A stretch of DNA of 64,000 nucleotides from Intrasporangium calvum DSM 43043 (GCF_000184685.1 NC_014830.1:3960383-4024382); one strand, 5' to 3'. Counted from the stretch's first letter, positions 1 to 11,075 are shown. The notes: generated by a model not told the origin, from the letters alone. A program made the numbers and translations.

Positions 1-2824
<2,824 letters not shown>

Positions 2825-2876
2825 TGCGGGAGGCTCCCTGGTCGGTGCGCGCGTCAGAGCGCGACTGGATGGTCAC

Positions 2877-3058
2877 CTCCCCGCTCTGTCATTGGACCTG
2901 AGAGCTTCACCGGCCTCTCAGCCGGCTTGCACCGTGGGTGCAGGACGCGGTCCTGCTTTCCAGAGTTCGCCTCATCGCAACGGTCATGGGGGCCTGAGAG
3001 ATTCTGGGGAGAAGTTGCTCCTTCGGCGCCGCGACTGGCTGGTCGCGAACTCTCCCGC
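2877..3058 (-). promoter_or_regulatory. Tandem glycine riboswitch upstream of gcvP
   Basis: Read on the minus strand, two aptamers follow each other. The first has GGGAGAG, GCGCCGAAGGAGCAA and ATCTCTCAGGCCCC; the second has ACTCTGGAAAGC, CGGTGCAAGCCG and GCTCTCAGGTCC, ending in ACAGAGCGGGGAGG. These are the conserved blocks of the glycine (gcvT) riboswitch family. It ends about 50 bases before the gcvP ATG, where a GGGAGCCTCCC hairpin could hide or free the ribosome binding site. Glycine-dependent activation is the family norm; the switching mechanism here is inferred. Confidence 0.93.
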
Positions 3059-3252
3059 TGCGATTCGAATGGCGGATATGGAGTTTGTCGCGATCACGGT
3101 AGGTGCCGCGGGGCTCCCCGTCAATGCGTGACCACCTGATGGTGAACAGCGGTTCAGCAAGACATCCGACATCTGGACCGGGGGCTTGTGCCGTCCCGAC
3201 GTCAGGTCTACCGTCCGGCGCACCATCTAATTGAAAATGCCATCGAGCTGTG

Positions 3253-3446
3253 GCGGGAGAGTCCCGTCGTCCTCAACGAGGACGTTCGGGCGCCGAAGGA
3301 GCAAGTCCTCCCCTGGAATCTCTCAGGCCCCCGTACCGCCACCGGCTGGGCAACTCTGGAAAGCTGCCGGGCGCCACGCCCGGACACCGACGGTGCAAGC
3401 GGATGACTCCGCGAATCTCTCAGGTCCGAACACAGAGCGGGGAGGG
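3253..3446 (+). promoter_or_regulatory. Tandem glycine riboswitch upstream of the permease gene
   Basis: Aptamer 1 shows CGGGAGAG, GCGCCGAAGGAGCAAG and ATCTCTCAGGCCCC; aptamer 2 shows ACTCTGGAAAGC, CGGTGCAAGCGG and ATCTCTCAGGTCC followed by ACAGAGCGGGGAGG. It ends 32 bases before the ATG of the permease at 3479. It is the divergent twin of the gcvP riboswitch, separated by roughly 195 bases that hold both promoters. Glycine sensing is firm from the motif blocks; whether it turns transport on or off cannot be read from sequence. Confidence 0.93.
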
Positions 3447-3478
3447 ACCACTCATCCCCTGCCGGAACGGACCGGACC

Positions 3479-4996
3479 ATGCCTCAACTCAGCAACGGCG
3501 CTGACACCCTGATCGCGCCTCCCCCCGCACCTCCGACCCCCGAGGCTCGGGCGGCCGAGGCGACCAGCGCGGAGAGCCCGCACCTGGCGCGCTCCCTGTC
3601 GAACCGCCACATCCAGCTCATCGCCATCGGCGGCGCCATCGGCACGGGGCTCTTCATGGGCTCCGGCAAGACGATCTCGCTCGCCGGCCCGTCGGTGATC
3701 TTCGTCTACATGATCATCGGCTTCATGCTCTTCTTCGTCATGCGGGCGATGGGTGAGCTGCTCCTCTCCAACCTCAACTACAAGTCGTTCACCGACTTCG
3801 CCGCGGACCTCCTCGGGCCGTGGGCCGGCTTCTTCACCGGCTGGACCTACTGGTTCTGCTGGATCGTCACCGGGATCGCCGACATCGTCGCGATCGCCGG
3901 CTACGTGCGGTACTGGTGGGCGGACCTGCCGCTCTGGATCCCGGCGGTCTCCGCGATCGTCCTGCTGCTCAGCCTCAACCTGCCGACGGTCAAGGCGTTC
4001 GGCGAGACCGAGTTCTGGTTCGCGCTCGTGAAGATCGTCGCGATCGTGACGCTCATCGTCGTCGGCATCGTCATGGTGTTCAACTCGTTCACCGCGCCGA
4101 ACGGAGCCGAGGCCTCGTTCACCAACCTGTGGAACGACGGCGGGATGTTCCCCACCGGTGTCATGGGCTTCGTCGCGGGCTTCCAGATCGCGGTCTTCGC
4201 GTTCGTCGGTCTCGAGCTCGTCGGCACCACGGCCGCCGAGACGAAGAGCCCGGAGCGGACGCTGCCGAAGGCGATCAACTCGATCCCGATCCGGATCATG
4301 CTCTTCTACGTCGGAGCGCTCGTCGTCATCATGGCGGTCACCCCGTGGCGTGAGATCGTGGCCGACAAGTCCCCCTTCGTGGGCATGTTCAGCCTGGCCG
4401 GCCTCGGGATCGCCGCCTCCCTCATCAACTTCGTCGTGCTGACGTCGGCCGCGTCCTCGGCCAACTCGGGGATGTACTCGACGTCGCGGATGATCTACGG
4501 GCTGGCCCTCGAGGGCGATGCCCCGTCCCGGCTCCGCCGGCTCACCAAGCGCAAGGTGCCCGCGAGCGCCCTGTTCTTCTCCTGCGTCTTCCTCCTCGGC
4601 GGCGTCGCGCTGCTCTACGCCGGCACGTCGATCATGGAGGCGTTCACCGTCGTCACGACGATCTCGGCGCTGCTCTTCATGTTCGTCTGGTCGATGATCC
4701 TCATCTCCTATCTGGCCTACCGGCGCAAGCACCCGGAGCGGCATGCCCGTTCCGCCTTCAAGCTGCCCGGCGGGGTCGTCATGGTCTGGGTCGTGTTCGG
4801 CTTCTTCGGCTTCCTCCTGTGGGCGCTCACCCAGCAGGCCGACACGCTGCGCGCCCTGCTCGTGACGCCCGTCTGGTTCGTCGTCCTCGGGGTGGCCTGG
4901 GCGATCGTCCGGCGCCGCCCGCACCACGTGGCCCGCTACGAGGCGTTCCGCCGGGCCTTGCAGGAGCCGAGCGAGACCTCCTCCACCGTCGTCTAG
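3479..4996 (+). CDS. cycA: Amino acid permease, D-serine/D-alanine/glycine transporter type
   Basis: A 505-residue inner-membrane amino acid/proton symporter of the APC (amino acid permease) family. The family signature IQLIAIGGAIGTGLFMGSG sits at about residues 45-63, followed by about 12 hydrophobic segments, the FVGLELVGTTAAETKSPERT motif region near 245 and a hydrophilic C-terminus. It lies directly behind a tandem glycine riboswitch, which argues that glycine (with D-alanine and D-serine) is the substrate, as for CycA. The start follows the riboswitch by 32 bases; there is no strong Shine-Dalgarno sequence, only GGACCGGACC before ATG. It is monocistronic, ending in a strong inverted repeat. 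An alternative is another member of the GABA/proline/aromatic permease group. Confidence 0.9.
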   Translation: MPQLSNGADTLIAPPPAPPTPEARAAEATSAESPHLARSLSNRHIQLIAIGGAIGTGLFMGSGKTISLAGPSVIFVYMIIGFMLFFVMRAMGELLLSNLNYKSFTDFAADLLGPWAGFFTGWTYWFCWIVTGIADIVAIAGYVRYWWADLPLWIPAVSAIVLLLSLNLPTVKAFGETEFWFALVKIVAIVTLIVVGIVMVFNSFTAPNGAEASFTNLWNDGGMFPTGVMGFVAGFQIAVFAFVGLELVGTTAAETKSPERTLPKAINSIPIRIMLFYVGALVVIMAVTPWREIVADKSPFVGMFSLAGLGIAASLINFVVLTSAASSANSGMYSTSRMIYGLALEGDAPSRLRRLTKRKVPASALFFSCVFLLGGVALLYAGTSIMEAFTVVTTISALLFMFVWSMILISYLAYRRKHPERHARSAFKLPGGVVMVWVVFGFFGFLLWALTQQADTLRALLVTPVWFVVLGVAWAIVRRRPHHVARYEAFRRALQEPSETSSTVV

Positions 4997-5008
4997 ACCC
5001 ATCCGGCC

Positions 5009-5072
5009 GTATGCCGCTGAGCTCGCCCCCCGCCCACCGCACCTCGGGCGCGGGGCGAGCTCAGCGGCATAC
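5009..5072. terminator. Perfect 21-bp inverted repeat made of two GTATGCCGCTGAGCT motifs; likely terminator
   Basis: Left arm 5009-5029 and right arm 5052-5072 are exact reverse complements, separated by 22 bases. Each arm begins or ends with the dispersed motif GTATGCCGCTGAGCTC. It starts 13 bases after the cycA stop, so it probably terminates that transcript. There is no clear T-run, as is common in high-GC Actinobacteria. Confidence 0.75.
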
Positions 5073-5134
5073 CCCTTGCTGGTGCCGTGGGAACGAGCGG
5101 TCCTCGACCAGGTCAGCCGAATACCAGACCGGCG

Positions 5135-5166
5135 CTTGACCTTGACGCAGCGTCAGGGTTGCACGC
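5135..5166 (+). promoter_or_regulatory. MerR-type promoter/operator of the ABC exporter operon
   Basis: CTTGAC/TTGACC at 5135-5141 is a good -35 element. It is followed by a near-perfect dyad, ACCTTGACGC-A-GCGTCAGGGT (5139-5159, one mismatch), lying where a MerR-family activator binds: in an over-long -35/-10 spacer. The -10 is weak (around 5161-5168). The transcript would begin at or next to the ATG at 5174, so the message may be leaderless. The MerR gene three cistrons on is the natural regulator. Confidence 0.65.
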
Positions 5167-5173
5167 TGCTGAC

Positions 5174-5956
5174 ATGACCACCACACCAGCCATCACGATC
5201 ACGGGGCTCACGAAGTCCTACGGCGACACCGCCGTGCTCCGAGGCGTCGACCTCAGCGTCCCTGCCGGCTCCATCGTCGCCCTGCTCGGCTCCAACGGTG
5301 CCGGGAAGACGACGACCGTGCGGATCCTGTCCACGCTCCTCAAGGCGGACGGTGGAGCCTGCTCCGTCAACGGCCACGACGTCGCCACCGCGCCCGCCGA
5401 GGTGCGCGCGTCGATCAGCCTCACCGGGCAGTTCGCCGCCGTCGACGAGATCCTCACCGGGCGGGAGAACCTCGTCCTCATCGCCGAGCTGCGCCGGCTC
5501 TCGGACCCACGCGGCATCGCGGACGACCTGCTGGCGCGGTTCGGGCTGACCGACGCGGCCGCGCGCCGGGTGGCGACCTACTCCGGTGGGATGCGTCGTC
5601 GGCTCGACATCGCGATGAGCCTCATCGGCCATCCGCCGGTGCTCTTCCTCGACGAGCCGACGAGCGGCCTCGACCCCCAGTCCCGGCTCGAGGTGTGGGA
5701 CACCGCGCGTCAGCTCGCCGGGCAGGGCACCACCGTGCTGCTCACGACCCAGTACCTCGACGAGGCCGAGAACCTCGCCGACCGGATCGCCATCCTCCAC
5801 GAGGGCCGCATCATCGCGGACGGCACCCTCGCCGAGCTCAGACAGCTGCTTCCGCCAGCCACGGTGGAGTACGTCGAGAAGAAACCCACCCTCGAGGACG
5901 TCTTCCTCGCCATCGTCGGCCACGACCACCCCGTCAGAAAGGGAGCCGAGTCATGA
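5174..5956 (+). CDS. ABC transporter ATP-binding protein, DrrA-type exporter
   Basis: A 260-residue ATPase of a drug/lipid export system of the daunorubicin-resistance (DrrA) class. Walker A GSNGAGKTT is near residues 38-46, the signature YSGGMRRRLDIA near 138, and Walker B LFLDEPTSGLDP near 158, with a switch histidine replaced by glutamine (LLTTQYLDEAE), which is typical of DrrA proteins. I start it at ATG 5174 (TTTPAITITGLTKSYG) because upstream in-frame codons overlap the promoter. Its stop overlaps the permease ATG by four bases, so the two are translationally coupled and should form one exporter. Substrate unknown. Confidence 0.93.
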   Translation: MTTTPAITITGLTKSYGDTAVLRGVDLSVPAGSIVALLGSNGAGKTTTVRILSTLLKADGGACSVNGHDVATAPAEVRASISLTGQFAAVDEILTGRENLVLIAELRRLSDPRGIADDLLARFGLTDAAARRVATYSGGMRRRLDIAMSLIGHPPVLFLDEPTSGLDPQSRLEVWDTARQLAGQGTTVLLTTQYLDEAENLADRIAILHEGRIIADGTLAELRQLLPPATVEYVEKKPTLEDVFLAIVGHDHPVRKGAES

Positions 5957-6699
5957 CCAGCGCCACGACCGTCCTGCTCAAGCGGTCGCTCCGGCACATC
6001 CTCCGCAGCCCGGACACCATCGTCACCACCGCCATCACCCCGATCGCCATGCTCCTGCTCTTCGTCTACGTCTTCGGGGGCGCGATCGACGTCGGCGGCG
6101 GCAGCTACGTCGACTACCTGCTGCCCGGGATCCTGCTCATCACGGTCGCCTCCGGCATCGCCTACACCGCGTTCCGGCTCTTCACCGACGTCTCCACCGG
6201 GATCGTCGAGCGGTTCCAGGCGATGCCGATCCCCCGGTCGGCGCTGCTCTGGGCCCACGTGCTCACCTCGGTCGTGGCCAACCTCGTCTCGCTCGCGCTC
6301 GTCGTGCTGGTGGCCCTGGCCATGGGCTTCCGGTCCGGGGCCGGCGTCCTCGCCTGGCTGGGCGTCGTCGGGATCCTCGTGCTCTTCACGCTGGCCCTGA
6401 CCTGGCTGGCCGTCGTCCCCGGGCTCACCGCGAAGTCGGTCGATGGCGTGAGCGGCTTCTCCTACCCGCTGATCTTCCTGCCGTTCATCAGCTCCGCCTT
6501 CGTGCCCACCTCTGGAATGCCGGGTCCGGTGCAGTGGTTCGCGGAGCACCAGCCGGTCACCCCGATCGTCGACACCATCCGCAGCCTGTACGCCGAGCAA
6601 CCCGTCGACGACGGGTGGACCGCCGTCGGGTGGTGCGTCGCCCTCACGGTCGTCGCCTACGCCCTCGCGGTGCGCACCTACCGGCGCAGGATCGGCTGA
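5953..6699 (+). CDS. ABC-2 type transporter permease
   Basis: A 248-residue membrane subunit partnering the ATPase just upstream (ATGA overlap). After a short cytoplasmic helix, LKRSLRHILRSPDTIV, it shows six hydrophobic segments, the ABC-2 permease layout, and the FQAMPIPRSALLWAHVL loop typical of DrrB-type multidrug or antibiotic exporters. With the ATPase and the following MerR gene it makes a three-gene inducible efflux cassette: ligand-responsive MerR, exporter pump. Which compound is exported is not visible. Confidence 0.92.
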   Translation: MTSATTVLLKRSLRHILRSPDTIVTTAITPIAMLLLFVYVFGGAIDVGGGSYVDYLLPGILLITVASGIAYTAFRLFTDVSTGIVERFQAMPIPRSALLWAHVLTSVVANLVSLALVVLVALAMGFRSGAGVLAWLGVVGILVLFTLALTWLAVVPGLTAKSVDGVSGFSYPLIFLPFISSAFVPTSGMPGPVQWFAEHQPVTPIVDTIRSLYAEQPVDDGWTAVGWCVALTVVAYALAVRTYRRRIG

Positions 6700-6732
6700 C
6701 GGGGCCCAGCGACCAACCGGGAGAATGGGGCC

Positions 6733-7506
6733 ATGCTGACGATCAGCCAGCTCGCGTCGTATGCAGGTGTGACCGTGCGAGCCGTCCGGCACTACCACGC
6801 CAAGGGGTTGCTCCCCGAGCCGGTTCGTGACCACTCCGGCTACCGTCGCTACGACGCCGCTGCCGTGGTGGAGCTCGTCAAGATCCGCACCCTGGCCGAT
6901 GCCGGCGTGCCGCTCTCCCGGATTCACCAGCTGCTCGTGGCGGACGAGGACGAGTTCGCGGCGGCGGTCGAGGAGATCGACCGCCGCCTCCGCGCCGAGA
7001 TCAGGGAACGGCAGGTCCATCGCGAGCGCATCGCCCGGCTCACCGCCGGTGACAGCCTGGCGCTGCCTCCGGAGGCGGTGGCCTACCTCGACCGGATGCG
7101 CGAGCTCGGCTTCCGGCAGCGACTGATCGAGATCGAGCGCGACAGCTGGATCCTCATCGCCGCCCAGATGCCCGACGCCGTGCCCGCCCTCATGGCCATC
7201 AAGCACACCCAGATCGAGCACGAGGTGATGCGCGGGCTCTATCTCGACCTCGGCGAGCTCGTCGACGTCGGGCCGGATGACCCACGGCTGCCGGAGCTCG
7301 CCGATCGGGTGGCGGCCTTCATCGAGGTAGCCGCGGCCGAGGCGGTGGGGGTCGAAGAGGAACACCCCGTCGGCGACGACCTGGTGGCGCTGCTCGACGG
7401 GGCGTTCCTCGACTCCTTCCCCTGCGCGCCCCGCCTGCTCGAGCTGCTCGAGGAGCGCGGCTGGACCGGCTGGACCAACATCAGGCGCACTGGGGCTGCG
7501 CCCTGA
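6733..7506 (+). CDS. MerR-family transcriptional regulator
   Basis: A 257-residue regulator. Residues 1-70 form a MerR winged helix-turn-helix (TISQLASYAGVTVRAVRHYHAKGLLPEP, with YRRYD and the following wing), then a dimerisation helix around 75-115 and a mostly helical 140-residue C-terminal domain that I cannot assign to a known ligand pocket. Proteins of this kind act on promoters with 19-20 base spacers, exactly the kind of dyad found before the ABC exporter 1.6 kb upstream. The gene lies 33 bases after the permease and probably shares its transcript, giving autoregulation. A small hairpin at 7509-7527 follows the stop. Confidence 0.9.
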   Translation: MLTISQLASYAGVTVRAVRHYHAKGLLPEPVRDHSGYRRYDAAAVVELVKIRTLADAGVPLSRIHQLLVADEDEFAAAVEEIDRRLRAEIRERQVHRERIARLTAGDSLALPPEAVAYLDRMRELGFRQRLIEIERDSWILIAAQMPDAVPALMAIKHTQIEHEVMRGLYLDLGELVDVGPDDPRLPELADRVAAFIEVAAAEAVGVEEEHPVGDDLVALLDGAFLDSFPCAPRLLELLEERGWTGWTNIRRTGAAP

Positions 7507-7508
7507 AG

Positions 7509-7527
7509 GCGGGCTGGATCGGCCCGC
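7509..7527. terminator. Weak hairpin between convergent genes
   Basis: GCGGGC and GCCCGC are separated by seven bases, between the convergent MerR regulator and DinB-GNAT genes. It could serve both strands; there is no T-run. Confidence 0.35.
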
Positions 7528-7558
7528 TCGGGACCGCTTGGATTGTCCGCGGGGTCCG

Positions 7559-8584
7559 TCAGCGGCCGCACCGGTCCGGACGGCTCCAGGGCCAGTCCGA
7601 GTCGATCCATCGGGCGACCGCGTCGGCGAGGGGGGTGTCGAGGTGGGCCCGGTCGGCGCGGACCCACGACTGCACGACGACGTCGTGCTCCGCCGCCGAC
7701 GGGTAGAGATAGACGCAGCCGATGACGTCGCCGTGGGCAGGCTCGAGGACGGTGAAGGTGAAGCCTCGACCCGTCTCGAAGTCGCGGGCATGCCGCTCGA
7801 GGTCAGCCAGGTTCTCCTCGAGCGTCAGGCCGCCGTCCGGGGGCCAGTCGCCGTCGGGGTAGCCCGGGCTCGCACGGATGTGCTCGATGCTCGACGTCCA
7901 GGCCGCGTGATCGGCGGTGTTGTGCTGCGGGCCGAGCGGCTCCAACCTGAACCGCTCGTCGACCAGCGACGTGGGCGGGGTGAACCCCGCCGGGGTGAAG
8001 CGGTGGCCAGCGACCCGTGCTGCCCTCTCGGTGCGACGCCAGCGCCGGGCGAAGTCGGCCTCCTGCTCCGGTGACAGTGCCTCGACGTCCTCGCCGATGC
8101 GGCCGTCGAGCTGCTCGCGGATGATGTCCAGGTGGCCGAGGTGCTGGCGGGTCTCGCCGACCATGTGGGCCAGCACGCTGAACAGCGGGACGTCCGCGGC
8201 TCCCCACCACGGGACGTGCCCGACGGCATCGATGGGGAGCGCCTCGATGGTGTCGTCGGCGTGGCGACAGGCCCTGCGGTAGTCGTCGACGACCTGCTCA
8301 CGGGACTCGTCGGCGGGCACCCACATCAGGTCCTCGTTGCGAAAGCCCTGGTCGACGGTGGGAAGCGGCTCGGGATACGGCCGGTCGAAGACGAACCCGA
8401 AGTAGGTGGCCTCGTAGAACGCCAGGTGCTTGACCAGCCCGAGGAGGTTGGTGCCCGTGCGGGTCATGGGCCGGCGGACGTCGTACTCGTCGAGCCCGTC
8501 GAGCTTCGGCAGCACCTCCGCCCTCGCCCAGCGGAGGCACTGGTGAAGATGAGTCTTGGCGGCCCGGGCAGCGTCGTCGCTCAT
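7559..8584 (-). CDS. DinB-like (DUF664) domain fused to a GNAT acetyltransferase domain
   Basis: A 341-residue two-domain protein. Residues 1 to about 175 resemble DinB/DUF664 four-helix enzymes: a first helix LHQCLRWARAEVLPKLDGL, the RTGTNLLGLVKHLAFYEATYFG block with its histidine, and a later FSVLAHMVGETRQHLGHLDIIREQLDGRIG block with further histidines, the pattern of metal/thiol-dependent transferases. Residues about 205-341 look like a GNAT acyltransferase (LVDERFRLEPLGPQHNTADHAAW ... VIGCVYLYPSA). DUF664 proteins in Actinobacteria are often mycothiol-dependent; that function is family knowledge, not shown here. The two domains usually occur as separate proteins. It ends facing the MerR gene. 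Confidence 0.85.
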   Translation of the reverse strand: MSDDAARAAKTHLHQCLRWARAEVLPKLDGLDEYDVRRPMTRTGTNLLGLVKHLAFYEATYFGFVFDRPYPEPLPTVDQGFRNEDLMWVPADESREQVVDDYRRACRHADDTIEALPIDAVGHVPWWGAADVPLFSVLAHMVGETRQHLGHLDIIREQLDGRIGEDVEALSPEQEADFARRWRRTERAARVAGHRFTPAGFTPPTSLVDERFRLEPLGPQHNTADHAAWTSSIEHIRASPGYPDGDWPPDGGLTLEENLADLERHARDFETGRGFTFTVLEPAHGDVIGCVYLYPSAAEHDVVVQSWVRADRAHLDTPLADAVARWIDSDWPWSRPDRCGR

Positions 8585-8623
8585 GCCTCAAGTGTGCCTT
8601 GGGCGAGCACGAGTGTTCCGGCC

Positions 8624-8640
8624 GGATGCCGCTGGGCTCG
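8624..8640 (+). repeat. Dispersed GTATGCCGCTGRGCT-type motif
   Basis: GGATGCCGCTGGGCTCG, a copy with GG instead of GT at the left end. It lies between two minus-strand genes and is followed by a doubled CGCGCCACGGT. Confidence 0.8.
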
Positions 8641-8665
8641 TTCCGCGCCACGGTCCGCGCCACGG

Positions 8666-9646
8666 TCAGCCGGCTTCCACGAGGTCGAGGACGTCGAGCG
8701 ACCACTGGTGGACGCCGTCGAGGCGCACGGAGAACGCCGGGTTGACCTGGGCCATACCGGTGTACCAGAGGTCGAAGGCGACCTGACGAAGGGCGATGAA
8801 GTCGTCGAGGTGTGTGGCGTCGATGTCGCGTCGCGCACGGTAGCCGGACAGCAGCGCCTGCCGGAAGGCCGGGTAGTCGGGCCGACCCCTCAGCTCCCAC
8901 AGCGCGACCGCGAGCTCGTAGCTGCGTGGGCCGGTGCCGCAGTCGTCGAAGTCGATCAGCTTGACGGCTCCACGGCGAAAGAGCGCGTTGCCCAGGTGCA
9001 GATCGGCGTGGATGAGGCCAGAGTCGCGAGCGCCCGGAATGAGGTCAGCCAGCCTGGCCCCCACCTCCCGGAACCGGGCCCGGAGCTCTGGGGGGAGCAG
9101 CGTCCAGCACTCCGCTGCGGGGGTGCGGCCGTAGACCATGACGTTCCCGAAGAAGGCCTCATGGTCCCAGTGGATCCGCGTGAACCCGTCCGGTGGCGTC
9201 CACGCGTCGGCCTGGTCGTGGAGGCTGGCCATCGCCGCACCGAGGCGATGGAGATGGACGGGTCGAGGGGAGGCCTCGTGGATGCGCCCATCCATCCAGC
9301 GCAGGACCGAGCACAGCCTGGTCTCCCCTGCCTCAGTCACGGCTACGGCCGATGCGCCGTCACGAGCGGCCAGCGGCTCCGGCACGAGGAGGTCGGTGTC
9401 CTCGCGGAGAGCCCGGAGCCAGGCGAGCTCCGAGTCGACGGCCGCGGCCGAGTCCACCCCGCGTCCGTGCCGGCTGGGACGATGGACTCGGACCAGATGG
9501 CTGGTGCCATCCGCACCGATGTGGCGGAAGGTGGTGTTCTCGCCATGGGAGATGAAGATGAGCCGGCCCTCAGCCAAGGGGTAGCGGCCCAGCGCGGTCA
9601 CCGCCATCCGGCGGAGCCGGGCCAGCTCCACCCGTCGGGTCAGCAT
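8666..9646 (-). CDS. Aminoglycoside phosphotransferase (APH)/SrkA-like kinase
   Basis: A 326-residue protein-kinase-fold small-molecule or stress-response kinase. It has the N-lobe GENTTFRH region, the Brenner-type catalytic loop GLIHADLHLGNALF and the metal-binding KLIDFDDCGTGPRSYELA. These match the phosphotransferase (APH) family close to SrkA/YihE and homoserine kinase type II. The frame can be extended to GTG 9757, but the extra 37 residues are unconserved in appearance and would reach into the divergent promoter; ATG 9646 begins a normal N-terminus (LTRRVELARLRRMAVTAL). It is divergent from the aminotransferase. The substrate is unknown; aminoglycoside resistance should not be assumed. 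Confidence 0.87.
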   Translation of the reverse strand: MLTRRVELARLRRMAVTALGRYPLAEGRLIFISHGENTTFRHIGADGTSHLVRVHRPSRHGRGVDSAAAVDSELAWLRALREDTDLLVPEPLAARDGASAVAVTEAGETRLCSVLRWMDGRIHEASPRPVHLHRLGAAMASLHDQADAWTPPDGFTRIHWDHEAFFGNVMVYGRTPAAECWTLLPPELRARFREVGARLADLIPGARDSGLIHADLHLGNALFRRGAVKLIDFDDCGTGPRSYELAVALWELRGRPDYPAFRQALLSGYRARRDIDATHLDDFIALRQVAFDLWYTGMAQVNPAFSVRLDGVHQWSLDVLDLVEAG

Positions 9647-9811
9647 CTGCTCATCCTGATCCGACGCGGGGGCCGCCCACAAGCGGGCGACCCAGTCTCG
9701 CCACTCGCGACCCGATGTGCTGAGCCACGACGTGGGCGATGATGGCGCAACGCACACTCACCACGGCGACCACAGGGTGCCCGGAACGACAGCACCGGAC
9801 GGGAGGGAAAC

Positions 9812-11002
9812 ATGACCGGCTTTGCCCGCCGCGCCGAGCGCGTTGAGCCGTCGGCGATCCGGGAGTTCCTCTCCCTCGCGGGCGATCCGGCGATCACGTC
9901 GTTTGCCGGCGGCTATCCCGACGCGACGCTCTTCCCCATCGAGGAGCTGCACCAGATCTATGCGGACCTCCTCACCCGGGGGAGCGCCGGCGCCCTGCAG
10001 TACACCGCCTCCGAGGGCCTGCCCCAGCTCCGGGCGCTCGTTGCCCAACGACTCACCGCGGACGGGATGCCGTGCACGGCCGAGGACGTGCTCATCACCC
10101 AGGGCGGGCAGCAGGGCCTCGACCTCACCGCGAAGCTCTTCATCGACGCCGGAGACGTCATCGTCACCGAACGTCCGACCTTCCTCGGTGCGATCATCGC
10201 CTTCAACCCCTACGAGCCGAGGTACCGGTCCGTCCCGATCGACGACGAGGGCATGGACACGGACGCGCTGCAGCAGGTCCTGCGGACCACCGAGCGCGTC
10301 AAGGTGATCTACACGGTCCCGGACTACCAGAACCCAACCGGGCAGACGATGAGCCTCACCCGGCGCACCCGCCTCGTCGAGCTGGCCGAGGAGTTCGACG
10401 CCGTCATCCTGGAGGACACGCCGTACCGGGAGCTGCGCTATGAGGGCCAGCGGCTCCCGACGATCAAGAGCCTCGACCGGACGGGCCGAGTCGTCCATCT
10501 CGGCAGCTTCTCGAAGATCCTCGCGCCCGGCCTGCGCCTCGGCTGGGCCCTGTCCTCCCCCGAGGTGCGCGACAAGCTCGCTCTCCTCAAGCTGGCGGCC
10601 GACACGCAGAACGGCACGCTCAACATGAGGGCGGCCGCAGACTACCTGTCGAGGTTCGACCTCGAAGGGCACATCGCGTCGATGCTGCCGACGTACCGAC
10701 ACCAGCGCGACCTGATGCTGACGATGCTCGAGGAGCACTTCCCGGACGGCACGACGTGGACTCGAGCCCGGGGTGGGCTCTTCACCTGGGTCACCTTCCC
10801 GGAGGGACTCGACATGGCCCGGTTCCAGCGTGATCTCCTGATCCCGAGGGCGGGCGTCATCGTCGTGCCGGGTGCTCCCTTCTTCGCCGTGCAACCGGAG
10901 AGCAACCATGCCCGGATGAGCTTCTCCGGCGTGCCGGACGATCGCATCGTCGCCGGCGTCAGCGCCATGGGCGCCCTCCTCCACGAAGCCCTGTCCGGCT
11001 GA
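9812..11002 (+). CDS. PLP-dependent aminotransferase, 2-aminoadipate/MocR-like class
   Basis: A 396-residue fold-type I aminotransferase of the LysN/MocR catalytic-domain group, without a DNA-binding N-terminus. Visible marks are ITSFAGGYPDATLFP at the N-terminus, ITQGGQQGLDLTAKL for cofactor phosphate contact, the YTVPDYQNPTGQTMS block, and the PLP lysine in GSFSKILAPGLRLGW. The C-terminal MSFSGVPDDRIVAGV segment has the usual small-domain shape, although the conserved arginine is displaced. The family transaminates 2-aminoadipate, leucine or aromatic amino acids with 2-oxoglutarate; the actual substrate here cannot be told. ATG 9812 follows GGAGGGAAAC, a good ribosome binding site. Confidence 0.92.
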   Translation: MTGFARRAERVEPSAIREFLSLAGDPAITSFAGGYPDATLFPIEELHQIYADLLTRGSAGALQYTASEGLPQLRALVAQRLTADGMPCTAEDVLITQGGQQGLDLTAKLFIDAGDVIVTERPTFLGAIIAFNPYEPRYRSVPIDDEGMDTDALQQVLRTTERVKVIYTVPDYQNPTGQTMSLTRRTRLVELAEEFDAVILEDTPYRELRYEGQRLPTIKSLDRTGRVVHLGSFSKILAPGLRLGWALSSPEVRDKLALLKLAADTQNGTLNMRAAADYLSRFDLEGHIASMLPTYRHQRDLMLTMLEEHFPDGTTWTRARGGLFTWVTFPEGLDMARFQRDLLIPRAGVIVVPGAPFFAVQPESNHARMSFSGVPDDRIVAGVSAMGALLHEALSG

Positions 11003-11065
11003 CCGACTCAGCGACCGACTCAGCGACCGACTCAGCGACCGACTCAGGCGACCGACTCAGGCGAC
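11001..11065. repeat. Tandem repeat of GACCGACTCAGC
   Basis: Five consecutive copies of GACCGACTCA(G)GC, units of 12-13 bases, fill the gap between the stop of the aminotransferase and the end of the convergent dnaB gene. Copies 1-3 have a 12-base period and the later ones 13 bases. It holds no obvious terminator hairpin. Confidence 0.85.
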
Positions 11066-11075
11066 GGCCTGGACG

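Noticed and set aside
3452..5002. A 516-codon frame antisense to the permease
   Set aside because: Its product is a highly charged Asp/Glu/Arg mix with no domain; the opposite strand encodes a clear amino acid permease.
8666..9646. Aminoglycoside resistance determinant
   Set aside because: The APH fold is shared by many house-keeping kinases; nothing in sequence or context points to drug resistance.
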